Shown: positions 1 to 7,069, numbered from the stretch's first letter. The stretch: 7,895 nucleotides of DNA from an uncultured Clostridia bacterium (GCA_934271725.1 CAKQSC010000045.1:1-7895); one strand, 5' to 3'. Notes: generated from the sequence alone by a model not told the origin. Program-made: numbers and translations.

Positions 1-1
1 A

Positions 2-2974
2 CCTCATATCGGGCATATTTTAACACGCGTTATCAAAGACATAATACCCCGATACGAAACGATGAAAGGTAAGCACGTTTTAAGAAAAGCGGGCTGGGAT
101 ACTCACGGGTTGCCCGTCGAACTCGAAGTGGAAAAACTTCTCGGCATAGACGGAAAACAGGAAATAGAAAAGTACGGAATAGAACCGTTTATAAAAAAAT
201 GTAAGGAAAGTGTCTGGAAATATACCAACGAATGGAAAGAAATGTCGGACAGAGTAGGCTATTGGTGCGATATGGAACATCCTTACGTTACTTACGACAA
301 CAATTATATAGAAAGCGTGTGGTGGGCTATAAAAACGATAGCGGACAAAGGGCTTTTGTACAAAGGCTTCAAAATCGTGCCTTATTGCCCGAGATGCGGA
401 ACGGCTCTTTCTTCTCACGAAGTCGCGCAAGGCTATAAAGACGTAAAAGAAAAATCCGTTTTCGTAAAGTTTAAAGTAAAAGGCGAAGATAATAAATATT
501 TCCTCGCCTGGACGACTACGCCGTGGACGCTTCCGAGCAACGTCGCTTTGTGTATGAACGCGAAAGAAACTTACGTCGAATTGAAATCGGGTAACGGCGA
601 GCGTTATATTATGGCGAAAGCGCTCGTTTCCACTCTTTTTGAAGAGGGAACCTACGAGATTTTAAACGAAAAAACGGGTAAAGACTACGAATATACCGAA
701 TACGAACCCTTGTTCGATTATGCCGTAGGAACGTTTAAAGAAAAAGCGTATTACGTAACCAACGCCGATTACGTAACTCTTACCGACGGCACGGGCATAG
801 TACACATCGCGCCCGCTTTCGGCGAAGACGACGCCAACGTCGGCAGAGCGTATAATCTTCCTCTCGTGCAGATGGTTGACGACAGAGGCAGATTTATCGA
901 CAGGGTAACGCCGTATAAGGGACTGTTCTGCAAAGATGCGGACAAACTCATTATAGCCGACCTTAAAGCGAGCGGAAAACTGTTTAAAGAAATGCTTTAC
1001 GAGCACAGTTATCCTTTCTGTTGGAGATGCGACACACCGCTTTTGTATTATGCGAGAAAGAGTTGGTTTATCAAGACTACGGCGGTTAAAGAACAACTTT
1101 TAAAGAACAACGATTCGATAAACTGGATACCCGACACCATAAAGAAAGGAAGAATGGGTAATTTCCTTGAAAACGTCATCGACTGGGGACTTTCGAGAGA
1201 ACGTTACTGGGGAACGCCTCTTCCCGTTTGGGTATGTAAAAAATGCGGAAAGGTACACGTCGTCGGAAGCATAGCCGAACTTAAACAACTTTCCGGCATA
1301 ACGGGAGATATAGAACTTCACAGACCGTATATAGACAACGTTACCTGGACTTGCCCCGATTGCGGAGGAGAAATGGTAAGGGAAAAGGAAGTTATCGACT
1401 GCTGGTTCGACAGCGGTTCCATGCCGTTTGCGCAACTTCACTATCCGTTCGAGAACAAAGATTTGTTTGAAAAACATTTTCCTGCCGATTTTATAAGCGA
1501 GGCAATAGATCAGACGAGAGGTTGGTTCTATACTCTTCTTTGCATTTCGACTTTGCTTTTCGACAAAGCGCCGTTTAAGAACTGCATAGTTCTCGGACAC
1601 GTCAACGATAAAAACGGAATCAAAATGAGCAAGCACAAAGGAAACGTTGTCGATCCGTGGAGCGTTCTCGACAAACAGGGCGCGGACGCGGTGAGGTGGT
1701 ATTTCTACACGGCTTCCAACCCGTGGCTTCCTTCGAGATTTTATCCCGAAGCAGTGGGCGACGCTCAAAGAAAATATATGGGCACGCTTTGGAATACTTA
1801 CGCGTTCTTTGTATTGTACGCGGATATAGACGAGTACGATCCGAGCAAATACGATATAAAAAAGTGCAAACTTTCCTTAATGGACAAATGGGTGCTTTCC
1901 AAACTCAACACGCTTATAAAAACGGTCGACGACGGGCTTAAAGCATACGATATAACGGGTAGCGCGCGTGCTATGGAAGCGTTTACGGACGAACTTTCCA
2001 ACTGGTACGTAAGAAGAGGCAGAGAACGTTACTGGGGCAAAGAAATGACGGACGACAAGATTTCCGCATATACCACGCTCTACACGGTTCTCGTAACGAT
2101 GTCCAAACTTACCGCTCCGTTCACACCATTTATGGCGGAAAGCATTTACCAAAATCTCGTACCGCAATTTTATAAAGACGAACCGATTTCCGTTCATCTT
2201 TGTTCTTTCCCCGTATCGAACCCCGCGTTCATCGACAAGGATTTGGAAGAAGGAATGTCGGACGTTCTCGACATAGTCGCGCTCGGAAGAGCGGCGAGAA
2301 ACGGCGCGAACGTAAAGAACCGTCAGCCTTTGGCGAAAGCGTACGTATGCGTCGACAGAAAGGTTAAACTCGTCGAGGGACTTCTCGATATAGCGAAAGA
2401 CGAACTTAACGTCAAGGAACTCGAACATCTCAAAGACGCGGGTAAGTTCGTAACGTATAAAATAAAACCGCAACTTAAAACGCTCGGTCCGAAATACGGC
2501 AAAAATCTCGGGCTTGTAAAATCTTTCCTCGATACGTGCGACACGGCGAAAGTCGTTGAAACGGTAAGAAATGGAGAGATTTATAAAACGGACTATCAGG
2601 GAGTGCATTTCGAGTTTACGGAAGATGATTTATTGATAACGAGCGAGAGCGCGGAAGGATTCGCTTCGGCAAGCGACAAAGGGTTGACGGTAGCGTTGGA
2701 CGTTCATTTAACGCCCGAACTCGTTGCGGAAGGCGTTTTGAGGGAACTTATAAGCAAAGTTCAGACAATGAGAAAAGAAGCGGGCTTTGAAGTAACCGAC
2801 AGAATAAACGTAACCTTTAAGGCGGACGGCATAATAAAAGAGGTGCTTATGAGCGCGGTTGCCTTTAAAAACACCGTTCTTGCCGACAACGTAACGGAAG
2901 GAACGGCGGACGGTTACACGAAAGAAGTCGAAATAAACGGCGAAAAAGCGGTTATAACCGTAAACAAGGTCTGA
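2..2974 (+). CDS. ileS: Isoleucyl-tRNA synthetase, type 2 (eukaryote-like), 5' end outside the window
   Basis: Cytoplasmic enzyme that activates isoleucine with ATP and charges tRNA-Ile. The frame is open from base 2 (990 codons visible) and already shows the class I HIGH signature at 5-16, so the ATG at 62 is internal and about 40-50 N-terminal residues lie upstream. In order: GWDTHGLPVE (92-121); a Zn-type CPRC (386-397); the CP1 editing domain with TTTPWTLPSN (512-541) and the GTGIVHIAPAFGEDD block (788-832) whose acidic end lies in the proofreading pocket; CWRC (1019-1030); a CxxC pair at 1235-1246 and 1352-1363; KMSK (1622-1633); then the helical anticodon-binding domain. The C-terminus has the RQPL-containing DUF5915-like region and no terminal Cys cluster, which, with WDTHGLP instead of WDCHGLP, marks type 2. 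From family knowledge, type 2 enzymes are usually poorly inhibited by mupirocin. First visible gene of a tight cluster. Confidence 0.97.
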   Translation, partial: PHIGHILTRVIKDIIPRYETMKGKHVLRKAGWDTHGLPVELEVEKLLGIDGKQEIEKYGIEPFIKKCKESVWKYTNEWKEMSDRVGYWCDMEHPYVTYDNNYIESVWWAIKTIADKGLLYKGFKIVPYCPRCGTALSSHEVAQGYKDVKEKSVFVKFKVKGEDNKYFLAWTTTPWTLPSNVALCMNAKETYVELKSGNGERYIMAKALVSTLFEEGTYEILNEKTGKDYEYTEYEPLFDYAVGTFKEKAYYVTNADYVTLTDGTGIVHIAPAFGEDDANVGRAYNLPLVQMVDDRGRFIDRVTPYKGLFCKDADKLIIADLKASGKLFKEMLYEHSYPFCWRCDTPLLYYARKSWFIKTTAVKEQLLKNNDSINWIPDTIKKGRMGNFLENVIDWGLSRERYWGTPLPVWVCKKCGKVHVVGSIAELKQLSGITGDIELHRPYIDNVTWTCPDCGGEMVREKEVIDCWFDSGSMPFAQLHYPFENKDLFEKHFPADFISEAIDQTRGWFYTLLCISTLLFDKAPFKNCIVLGHVNDKNGIKMSKHKGNVVDPWSVLDKQGADAVRWYFYTASNPWLPSRFYPEAVGDAQRKYMGTLWNTYAFFVLYADIDEYDPSKYDIKKCKLSLMDKWVLSKLNTLIKTVDDGLKAYDITGSARAMEAFTDELSNWYVRRGRERYWGKEMTDDKISAYTTLYTVLVTMSKLTAPFTPFMAESIYQNLVPQFYKDEPISVHLCSFPVSNPAFIDKDLEEGMSDVLDIVALGRAARNGANVKNRQPLAKAYVCVDRKVKLVEGLLDIAKDELNVKELEHLKDAGKFVTYKIKPQLKTLGPKYGKNLGLVKSFLDTCDTAKVVETVRNGEIYKTDYQGVHFEFTEDDLLITSESAEGFASASDKGLTVALDVHLTPELVAEGVLRELISKVQTMRKEAGFEVTDRINVTFKADGIIKEVLMSAVAFKNTVLADNVTEGTADGYTKEVEINGEKAVITVNKV

Positions 2975-2975
2975 T

Positions 2976-3836
2976 ATGAAAAGTTGCGAATGGAAAGATT
3001 ACGAGATAATCGCGACGGGTAACGGATATAAGTTGGAGCGTTGGAAAGACGTTTACCTTCTTCGACCCGATCCGCAGGTCATCTGGGAAGCCGAAACGGA
3101 TATGGATGATTTTAAGGGCTTGTGCGCGAAATATATCCGTAGCGACACGGGCGGAGGCAGATGGGAATATTATAAAAAAATGCCCGACGAGTGGACGGTT
3201 GAATATAACGACTTGTCCTTTAAAGTAAAGCCTATGGGATTCAAACACACGGGGCTTTTCCCCGAACAGGCGGTCAACTGGGATATAATGCGGAATCTCA
3301 TAAATGATGCGAACAGACCTGTAAACGTTCTTAATCTGTTCGCGTATACGGGCGGTGCGACGGTTGCGTGTCTTAAAGCGGGCGCGTCCGTTTGTCACGT
3401 AGACGCGTCGAAAGGAATGGTAGAGCGTGCCGGCGAAAACGTAAGACTTTCGGGCGTCGACGGTAACGTCAGATTTATAATAGACGATTGTAAAAAGTTC
3501 GTTTTAAGGGAAATACGGCGTGGCAGAAAATACGACGCAGTCATTATGGATCCGCCCAGTTACGGCAGAGGTCCCAACGGCGAGATGTGGAAACTCGAAA
3601 CGGAACTTTATCCTCTCGTTAAACTCTGCACGGAAGTTTTAAGCGACAATCCGCTTTTCTTCCTTATAAACAGTTACACGACGGGGCTTCAACCGCAAGT
3701 TCTCGAAAATATACTAAACCGCAACCTTACCGCAAAATACGGCGGTGTGGCGGAAGGGTACGAAGTAGGACTTAAAACGGACGAAAAGGGTATAATACTT
3801 CCCTGCGGTTGTAGCGGATTATGGAAAAACACGTAA
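2976..3836 (+). CDS. Class I SAM-dependent methyltransferase, COG1092/RlmI-like, probable RNA methylase
   Basis: Predicted 286-residue cytoplasmic Rossmann-fold methyltransferase. Visible motifs: the family block FKHTGLFPEQ (residues 89-98), SAM-binding motif I NLFAYTGG (120-127), an acidic post-I motif HVDAS (141-145), IIDDC (168-172) and motif IV DPPSYGRGPNGE (192-203). This pattern is typical of COG1092 proteins related to 23S rRNA m5C methylase RlmI. The protein is shorter than RlmI (about 400 residues) and lacks the N-terminal PUA RNA-binding domain. The segment after motif IV reads INSYTTGL with no cysteine, while C277 and C279 sit close to the C-terminus, so m5C chemistry and the exact target are uncertain. 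The start lies 1 nt after the ileS stop, with a weak AAGG (2966-2969) inside the ileS end and a 6-nt spacer, which suggests translational coupling. Family assignment is firm; the RNA substrate is inference, helped by the neighbours. Confidence 0.88.
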   Translation: MKSCEWKDYEIIATGNGYKLERWKDVYLLRPDPQVIWEAETDMDDFKGLCAKYIRSDTGGGRWEYYKKMPDEWTVEYNDLSFKVKPMGFKHTGLFPEQAVNWDIMRNLINDANRPVNVLNLFAYTGGATVACLKAGASVCHVDASKGMVERAGENVRLSGVDGNVRFIIDDCKKFVLREIRRGRKYDAVIMDPPSYGRGPNGEMWKLETELYPLVKLCTEVLSDNPLFFLINSYTTGLQPQVLENILNRNLTAKYGGVAEGYEVGLKTDEKGIILPCGCSGLWKNT

Positions 3837-3846
3837 GGAAACGATT

Positions 3847-4560
3847 ATGGAAGATTTGATAATTTTATACGAAGACAATCACGTTATCGTGGTTATGAAA
3901 CCGCAGAATATGCCTTGTTGCGAAGACGAGAGCAAAGATTACGATTTGTTTTCGCAGGTAAAAGACTACATAAAAACGACTTATAACAAACCGGGCAACG
4001 TTTATCTCGGGCTTGTGCACAGACTTGACAGACCTACGGGCGGAGTTATGGTGTTTGCAAAAACGAGCAAGGCGGCGTCAAGACTTTCGGAGGGAATGAA
4101 GAACGGCGATTTTGAAAAAAGGTATCTTACCGTTCTTGTGGGAGAACCGAAAGTAAAGAAAGGCGTTTTAAAGAGTTATCTCAAAAAGAACCCCGTCAAC
4201 AATATGGTGTATTTGTCCACGCAGGGTACGGAAGGCTCAAAATACGCCGAACTCGATTACGAAGTTCTCGAAACGAAAAACGGTTTGTCGCTCACGCAGG
4301 TAAGACTGCACACGGGCAGAACTCATCAGATAAGAGTACAGATGGCAAAAGAGTTGGTAACGCCCGTATACGGCGATATGCGCTACGGCGGAGAGAATGC
4401 GAAAAAAGGGTATCTTGCCTTATGGGCGTATTATCTTTCTTTTTCTCACCCGACTACGGACGAAAGGCTCGTTTTCAGAGTCGAACCGCCCAAAGACGTT
4501 ATGCCCTGGACTTTATTCGATACGACTAAATACGTCGAAATAATAAAACCGCTCGATTAA
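3847..4560 (+). CDS. RluA-family pseudouridine synthase without S4 domain
   Basis: Predicted 237-residue enzyme that isomerises uridine to pseudouridine in rRNA or tRNA. The catalytic motif HRLDRPTGG starts at residue 58, with D61 as the expected nucleophile. KRY (91-93) supplies the conserved active-site tyrosine and HTGRTHQIR (155-163) is the typical RluA-family motif III. The protein begins directly with the catalytic domain (ILYEDNHVIVVMKP, a form of the NKP motif I), so there is no S4 RNA-binding domain; length fits S4-less RluA/YjbO-type members. A good ribosome binding site, TAAGGA (3834-3839), overlaps the stop codon of the methyltransferase with a 7-nt spacer to the ATG, so this is the third gene of the ileS cluster. 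No clear plus-strand terminator follows. The modified position cannot be told from sequence alone. Confidence 0.93.
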   Translation: MEDLIILYEDNHVIVVMKPQNMPCCEDESKDYDLFSQVKDYIKTTYNKPGNVYLGLVHRLDRPTGGVMVFAKTSKAASRLSEGMKNGDFEKRYLTVLVGEPKVKKGVLKSYLKKNPVNNMVYLSTQGTEGSKYAELDYEVLETKNGLSLTQVRLHTGRTHQIRVQMAKELVTPVYGDMRYGGENAKKGYLALWAYYLSFSHPTTDERLVFRVEPPKDVMPWTLFDTTKYVEIIKPLD

Positions 4561-4590
4561 AAAGGGTTAAAACATAATTTTGTAAAGCCC
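4559..4590 (-). terminator. Weak candidate intrinsic terminator of the mntP-like gene
   Basis: On the minus strand GGG (4590-4588) can pair with CCC (4566-4564), and AAAA with TTTT around a short loop, with bulged bases between the two helices. The right arm is followed directly by five T residues (minus 4563-4559). It overlaps the end of the reading frame. The stem is interrupted and AT-rich, so this is only a possibility. On the plus strand the same hairpin lacks a following T run and would not stop the ileS cluster. Confidence 0.28.
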
Positions 4591-5094
4591 GAGTATAACG
4601 AGTATCGCGGGGGACAATGCTTTCGTTTTTTCGGCAAATCCGTCAAGTTTGCTTTTGAGAAAGGTTCCCAGGTAAATGAGAACGAAGTGCATAAACGTCG
4701 TTACGACGGGTACGAACAGAGAAGTATAGCCGGTAACGGCAAGCGAAAGGTTTGCTATACAGCCGTCCGTTCCCACCGCGAAACCTACTATAAGGCTTTC
4801 CGTAACGGTAATGTTCTTTTTTAACGGCGAGGCGACTTCTTTTTCGTTTGCGAAAAGATTGTACAGTCCGGTAAGAATAAGTATCGCTCCGCCCGCGTAA
4901 GACAAAAACCCGCCGGAATCGTTTCTCACGACTCTTCCCGTAAGGTTGCCGGCAAGGCAGGTAAGAAAGATTACGAAAGTCGCGACGAAAAGATTTTTAT
5001 AATTTATCCGCCCGTCGGATTTAAATGTCATTCCGGCAAAAAAAGAGTCTATGCTGACGGCGAAAGCGGTTATTAAAATAAAAGAATAATTCAT
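4567..5094 (-). CDS. MntP/YtaF-like six-helix membrane protein, putative manganese/metal exporter
   Basis: Predicted 175-residue integral membrane protein with six hydrophobic segments (about residues 3-22, 34-54, 63-81, 98-116, 123-145, 160-174) in two related halves. Each half carries a membrane-embedded aspartate: D16 in VSIDSFFAG and D110 in VGTDGCIAN, matching the paired aspartates of the MntP family. MntP proteins export Mn2+; the related YtaF proteins are sporulation-linked, so the substrate is inferred. The reading frame continues upstream to an ATG at 5256, but that extension crosses the AT-rich control region and reads as low-quality hydrophobic/basic sequence. The ATG at 5094 has AAAGGCGG (5110-5103) 8 nt upstream and gives the normal family N-terminus. 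The gene converges on the pseudouridine synthase with a 6-nt gap and is divergent from the exported-protein gene. Confidence 0.8.
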   Translation of the reverse strand: MNYSFILITAFAVSIDSFFAGMTFKSDGRINYKNLFVATFVIFLTCLAGNLTGRVVRNDSGGFLSYAGGAILILTGLYNLFANEKEVASPLKKNITVTESLIVGFAVGTDGCIANLSLAVTGYTSLFVPVVTTFMHFVLIYLGTFLKSKLDGFAEKTKALSPAILVILGLYKIMF

Positions 5095-5111
5095 TCGGTT
5101 TTCCGCCTTTG

Positions 5112-5134
5112 TAAAATACGTATATTGTATTTTA
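5112..5134. repeat. Perfect 8-bp inverted repeat across the mntP-like promoter, operator candidate
   Basis: TAAAATAC (5112-5119) and GTATTTTA (5127-5134) are perfect inverted copies with a 7-bp spacer. The right arm contains the proposed minus-strand -10 box and the repeat covers the expected start point, the usual place for a repressor operator. It is not followed by a T run in either direction, so it is not a terminator. I recognise no known MntR, Fur or Zur box in it. Being AT-rich, it could also be chance. Confidence 0.4.
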
Positions 5135-5158
5135 TGAAAGACGCAAAGTTGCTGTAAA
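5129..5158 (-). promoter_or_regulatory. Putative sigma-A promoter of the mntP-like gene
   Basis: On the minus strand a TTTACA -35 box (5158-5153) and a TAAAAT -10 box (5134-5129) are separated by 18 nt; each differs from consensus by one base. Transcription would start near 5122, leaving a leader of about 28 nt before the ATG at 5094. That is too short for a yybP-ykoY manganese riboswitch, which often controls MntP genes in other bacteria. Confidence 0.5.
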
Positions 5159-5169
5159 CCGCGACGGTT
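5157..5169. repeat. Short GC-containing inverted repeat in the divergent control region
   Basis: AACCG (5157-5161) and CGGTT (5165-5169) are inverted copies around a 3-bp centre and stand out as a GC-rich island in an AT-rich region. It overlaps the proposed minus-strand -35 box by two bases and lies 40 bp upstream of the plus-strand -35 box. It could be a protein-binding site; it has no adjoining T run, so it is not a terminator. Confidence 0.25.
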
Positions 5170-5208
5170 AAAATGTAATAAAAAAATACATAAATATCGC
5201 AAAAGCAG

Positions 5209-5237
5209 TTTACAAAAAGACAAAATTAGTGTAAAAT
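5209..5237 (+). promoter_or_regulatory. Sigma-A promoter of the exported Ig-like protein gene
   Basis: TTTACA (5209-5214) and TAAAAT (5232-5237) each match the sigma-A consensus at five of six positions with an ideal 17-nt spacer. Transcription should begin near 5244, giving a leader of about 30 nt before the ATG at 5274. There is no room for a riboswitch or an attenuator. Confidence 0.68.
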
Positions 5238-5260
5238 AGATAGGACAAAGGTACATTATC

Positions 5261-5265
5261 GGGAG
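5261..5265 (+). promoter_or_regulatory. Ribosome binding site that favours the second ATG (5274)
   Basis: GGGAG lies only 2 nt before the ATG at 5268, too close for normal initiation, but 8 nt before the ATG at 5274. The downstream ATG is therefore the better start. The two differ by only two residues at the N-terminus. Confidence 0.6.
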
Positions 5266-5273
5266 TTATGTTA

Positions 5274-7022
5274 ATGAATACTAATAAAACGAAAAAAATA
5301 TTTTTGCTTGTGGCGTTGATAGTCACCTCTTTATTGTGCTTTGTTTGCGCGGGGGCGTTTCTTACGACGACTTTCGCCGACGACGAAGTTAAGGGAGACA
5401 GCGATAACGTCGCTTACTATTTCGACAATGCGAGTGCGTCCTTTTCGGACGATACTCTTAATTTGAGTTTGACGGCAAACGGTTCGGCGACTTTCAAAAG
5501 AGAACTCGAAGTTTCCGCGTTCAATCTCGATTTCAACACGGACGATGATTTCGGAACGCTGAAAATCACTCTTACTTACGCTTCCGTAAACAGTTACGAA
5601 AGCACGGTTAGAGACGTTATAACGGTTAAAAAGACATCAAGCGGAGCGGACGTTTCTTTAAACGACGGCGCGAAGTCTGCCGTAACTCTTTCTTCCGGAT
5701 ATTCGGTTACGATATCGGGCGGAATAATTTCCGTAAACGGAACGGCGATAGGAAACGTCAATTCCAACGCACGCGTTTATTCGGACGGTAAGGTTTTCGC
5801 TACGTTGGCTTTCGTTGCGGAAGAAAACGCCGTTATTAAAATCGCAAAAATCAACGAACAGGATTTCGTATTCGATTCGACTACGCACAATTTCGTGAAC
5901 AAGAAAGCGGGCGTTACGAAAATCAATTACGATTTCTATCACATGGTGGGATATAAAAACGTAAAGATATGGCAACTTTCTTCGTCCTATCCTTTAACGG
6001 CTAAATACGCGGGCGTCGCTTACGACAAAGATCTTGCTACGCTTACCGTAAAAACTTCTCCCGATTACACCGTTTCTTCAAATAAAATAATGTTCCACAA
6101 AACGGGGGACGTAACGATTACTTTCAGTAACGATTACACCGAAACCGTTCACGTAGTAAACTACGAAGACGATACTACCGCTCCCGTTTACGATTCGGCA
6201 AAGTTTACCGCTTGGAAAGAACAGGTAAAGGTTGCTTTCGACGCGCAAAAAGCGGGCTTGTATAAAAACGAAAAACTTACTCTTCCTTCTCTTCTCGACG
6301 TAGTTTCGGACGATGTTTACGATTATTCTTTACTTACGTACGTTCTTCACTACACGACGGAATCCAACGACGATCTGACCGTGTCGGGCAAGGCCGGCGA
6401 CGAGATAACTCTTACTATAAAAGAGCAGGGCGATTACAACTGTTATATAGTATTCTCGGACGGCAAACCGACGGAAGCGAACGCTATGGACGAGGACGAT
6501 TGTAAGGCAAATTATTCGTTTACGATAGAGAACGTAACTTACCTTAAAGTTCCTTCCGTAAAAGCGTCTACCGCTACGGTAACTCCCGGTTATCTCGAAA
6601 CGTCTTATTCGGCTAACAGTTTCACCGTTAAGGGCGCGGACGAAACCACTTACAGTTTGTGGTACAGAGCGAAGGCAGACGACACTCCCGTACGCGTTTA
6701 CGCAAAGAGCGACGAGAATTACGACGAAGACAACGAAATATGCGTCGACTATGCCGGCGGACTTACTTTCACTCCGTTAAAACTCGGCATTTACACTATA
6801 AGATGTACCGCTCGACTTAACGAACCGGGTATATCCGAAACGGCGAACGACGAACTCGATATAAACGTAATCGCAAAACCCAAGATAGTAAAACCCGCAA
6901 CGGAACTTACCAGAAACAATATTTTGTCGGTAGTATTCCTTTGCGTAGGCGTGGTTGCGCTTGTAGGGCTTGTTTGCGTAATATTCGTAAAACCCAAAAA
7001 CAAATCTGTCGATCAGGACTGA
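5274..7022 (+). CDS. Exported, C-terminally membrane-anchored protein with Ig-like modules, function unknown
   Basis: Not recognised as a named family. From the ATG at 5274 it has 582 residues. The N-terminus is a signal peptide: basic MNTNKTKK, a hydrophobic core (about 9-30), then TTTFA before an acidic DDE stretch, the likely cleavage point. There is no lipobox. Residues about 40-210 look like one all-beta domain. Three later modules each end in the same strand pattern, hydrophobic-x4-G-x-aromatic/V: KTGDVTITF, EQGDYNCYIVF and KLGIYTIRC, with the glycines at residues 278, 386 and 505, so the period is about 110-120, as expected for Ig/cadherin-like folds. One module opens with DDTTAP, common at bacterial Ig-like domain joints. 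A single membrane helix (about 550-572) and a short basic tail (KPKNK) follow. Ectodomain cysteines sit at 390, 410, 490 and 511. It is rich in Asp, Thr and Ser. Own promoter and terminator suggest a single-gene transcript. A role in surface binding or adhesion is only inference. Confidence 0.85.
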   Translation: MNTNKTKKIFLLVALIVTSLLCFVCAGAFLTTTFADDEVKGDSDNVAYYFDNASASFSDDTLNLSLTANGSATFKRELEVSAFNLDFNTDDDFGTLKITLTYASVNSYESTVRDVITVKKTSSGADVSLNDGAKSAVTLSSGYSVTISGGIISVNGTAIGNVNSNARVYSDGKVFATLAFVAEENAVIKIAKINEQDFVFDSTTHNFVNKKAGVTKINYDFYHMVGYKNVKIWQLSSSYPLTAKYAGVAYDKDLATLTVKTSPDYTVSSNKIMFHKTGDVTITFSNDYTETVHVVNYEDDTTAPVYDSAKFTAWKEQVKVAFDAQKAGLYKNEKLTLPSLLDVVSDDVYDYSLLTYVLHYTTESNDDLTVSGKAGDEITLTIKEQGDYNCYIVFSDGKPTEANAMDEDDCKANYSFTIENVTYLKVPSVKASTATVTPGYLETSYSANSFTVKGADETTYSLWYRAKADDTPVRVYAKSDENYDEDNEICVDYAGGLTFTPLKLGIYTIRCTARLNEPGISETANDELDINVIAKPKIVKPATELTRNNILSVVFLCVGVVALVGLVCVIFVKPKNKSVDQD

Positions 7023-7034
7023 TATAAACAATAC

Positions 7035-7069
7035 ATTGCGGGCATGATGAGTTCATACCCGCAATTTTT
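7035..7069 (+). terminator. Strong intrinsic terminator after the exported-protein gene
   Basis: ATTGCGGG (7035-7042) pairs perfectly with CCCGCAAT (7058-7065). Inside, ATGA (7044-7047) pairs with TCAT (7053-7056) past one C-A mismatch, leaving a 5-nt loop. The stem runs into TTTTT (7065-7069). It lies 13 nt after the stop codon and separates this gene from the pseudouridine synthase that follows. Confidence 0.92.

Noticed and set aside
1877..2608. Long minus-strand open frame of 243 codons inside ileS
   Set aside because: It lies wholly antisense to conserved IleRS coding sequence, shows no recognisable motif, and is rich in Arg/Phe/Val in the way expected of the reverse of this codon usage. 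The same applies to the antisense frames at 80-430, 662-1096, 1100-1768 and 2952-3398.
5095..5128. Manganese (yybP-ykoY) riboswitch upstream of the MntP-like gene
   Set aside because: The likely leader is only about 28 nt and lacks the conserved multi-helix junction; there is no space for the aptamer.
5274..5400. Lipoprotein signal in the exported protein
   Set aside because: The cysteines in the hydrophobic core (LLCFVCAG) are not preceded by a proper lipobox, and the residues after them do not fit; a type I signal peptide is more likely.
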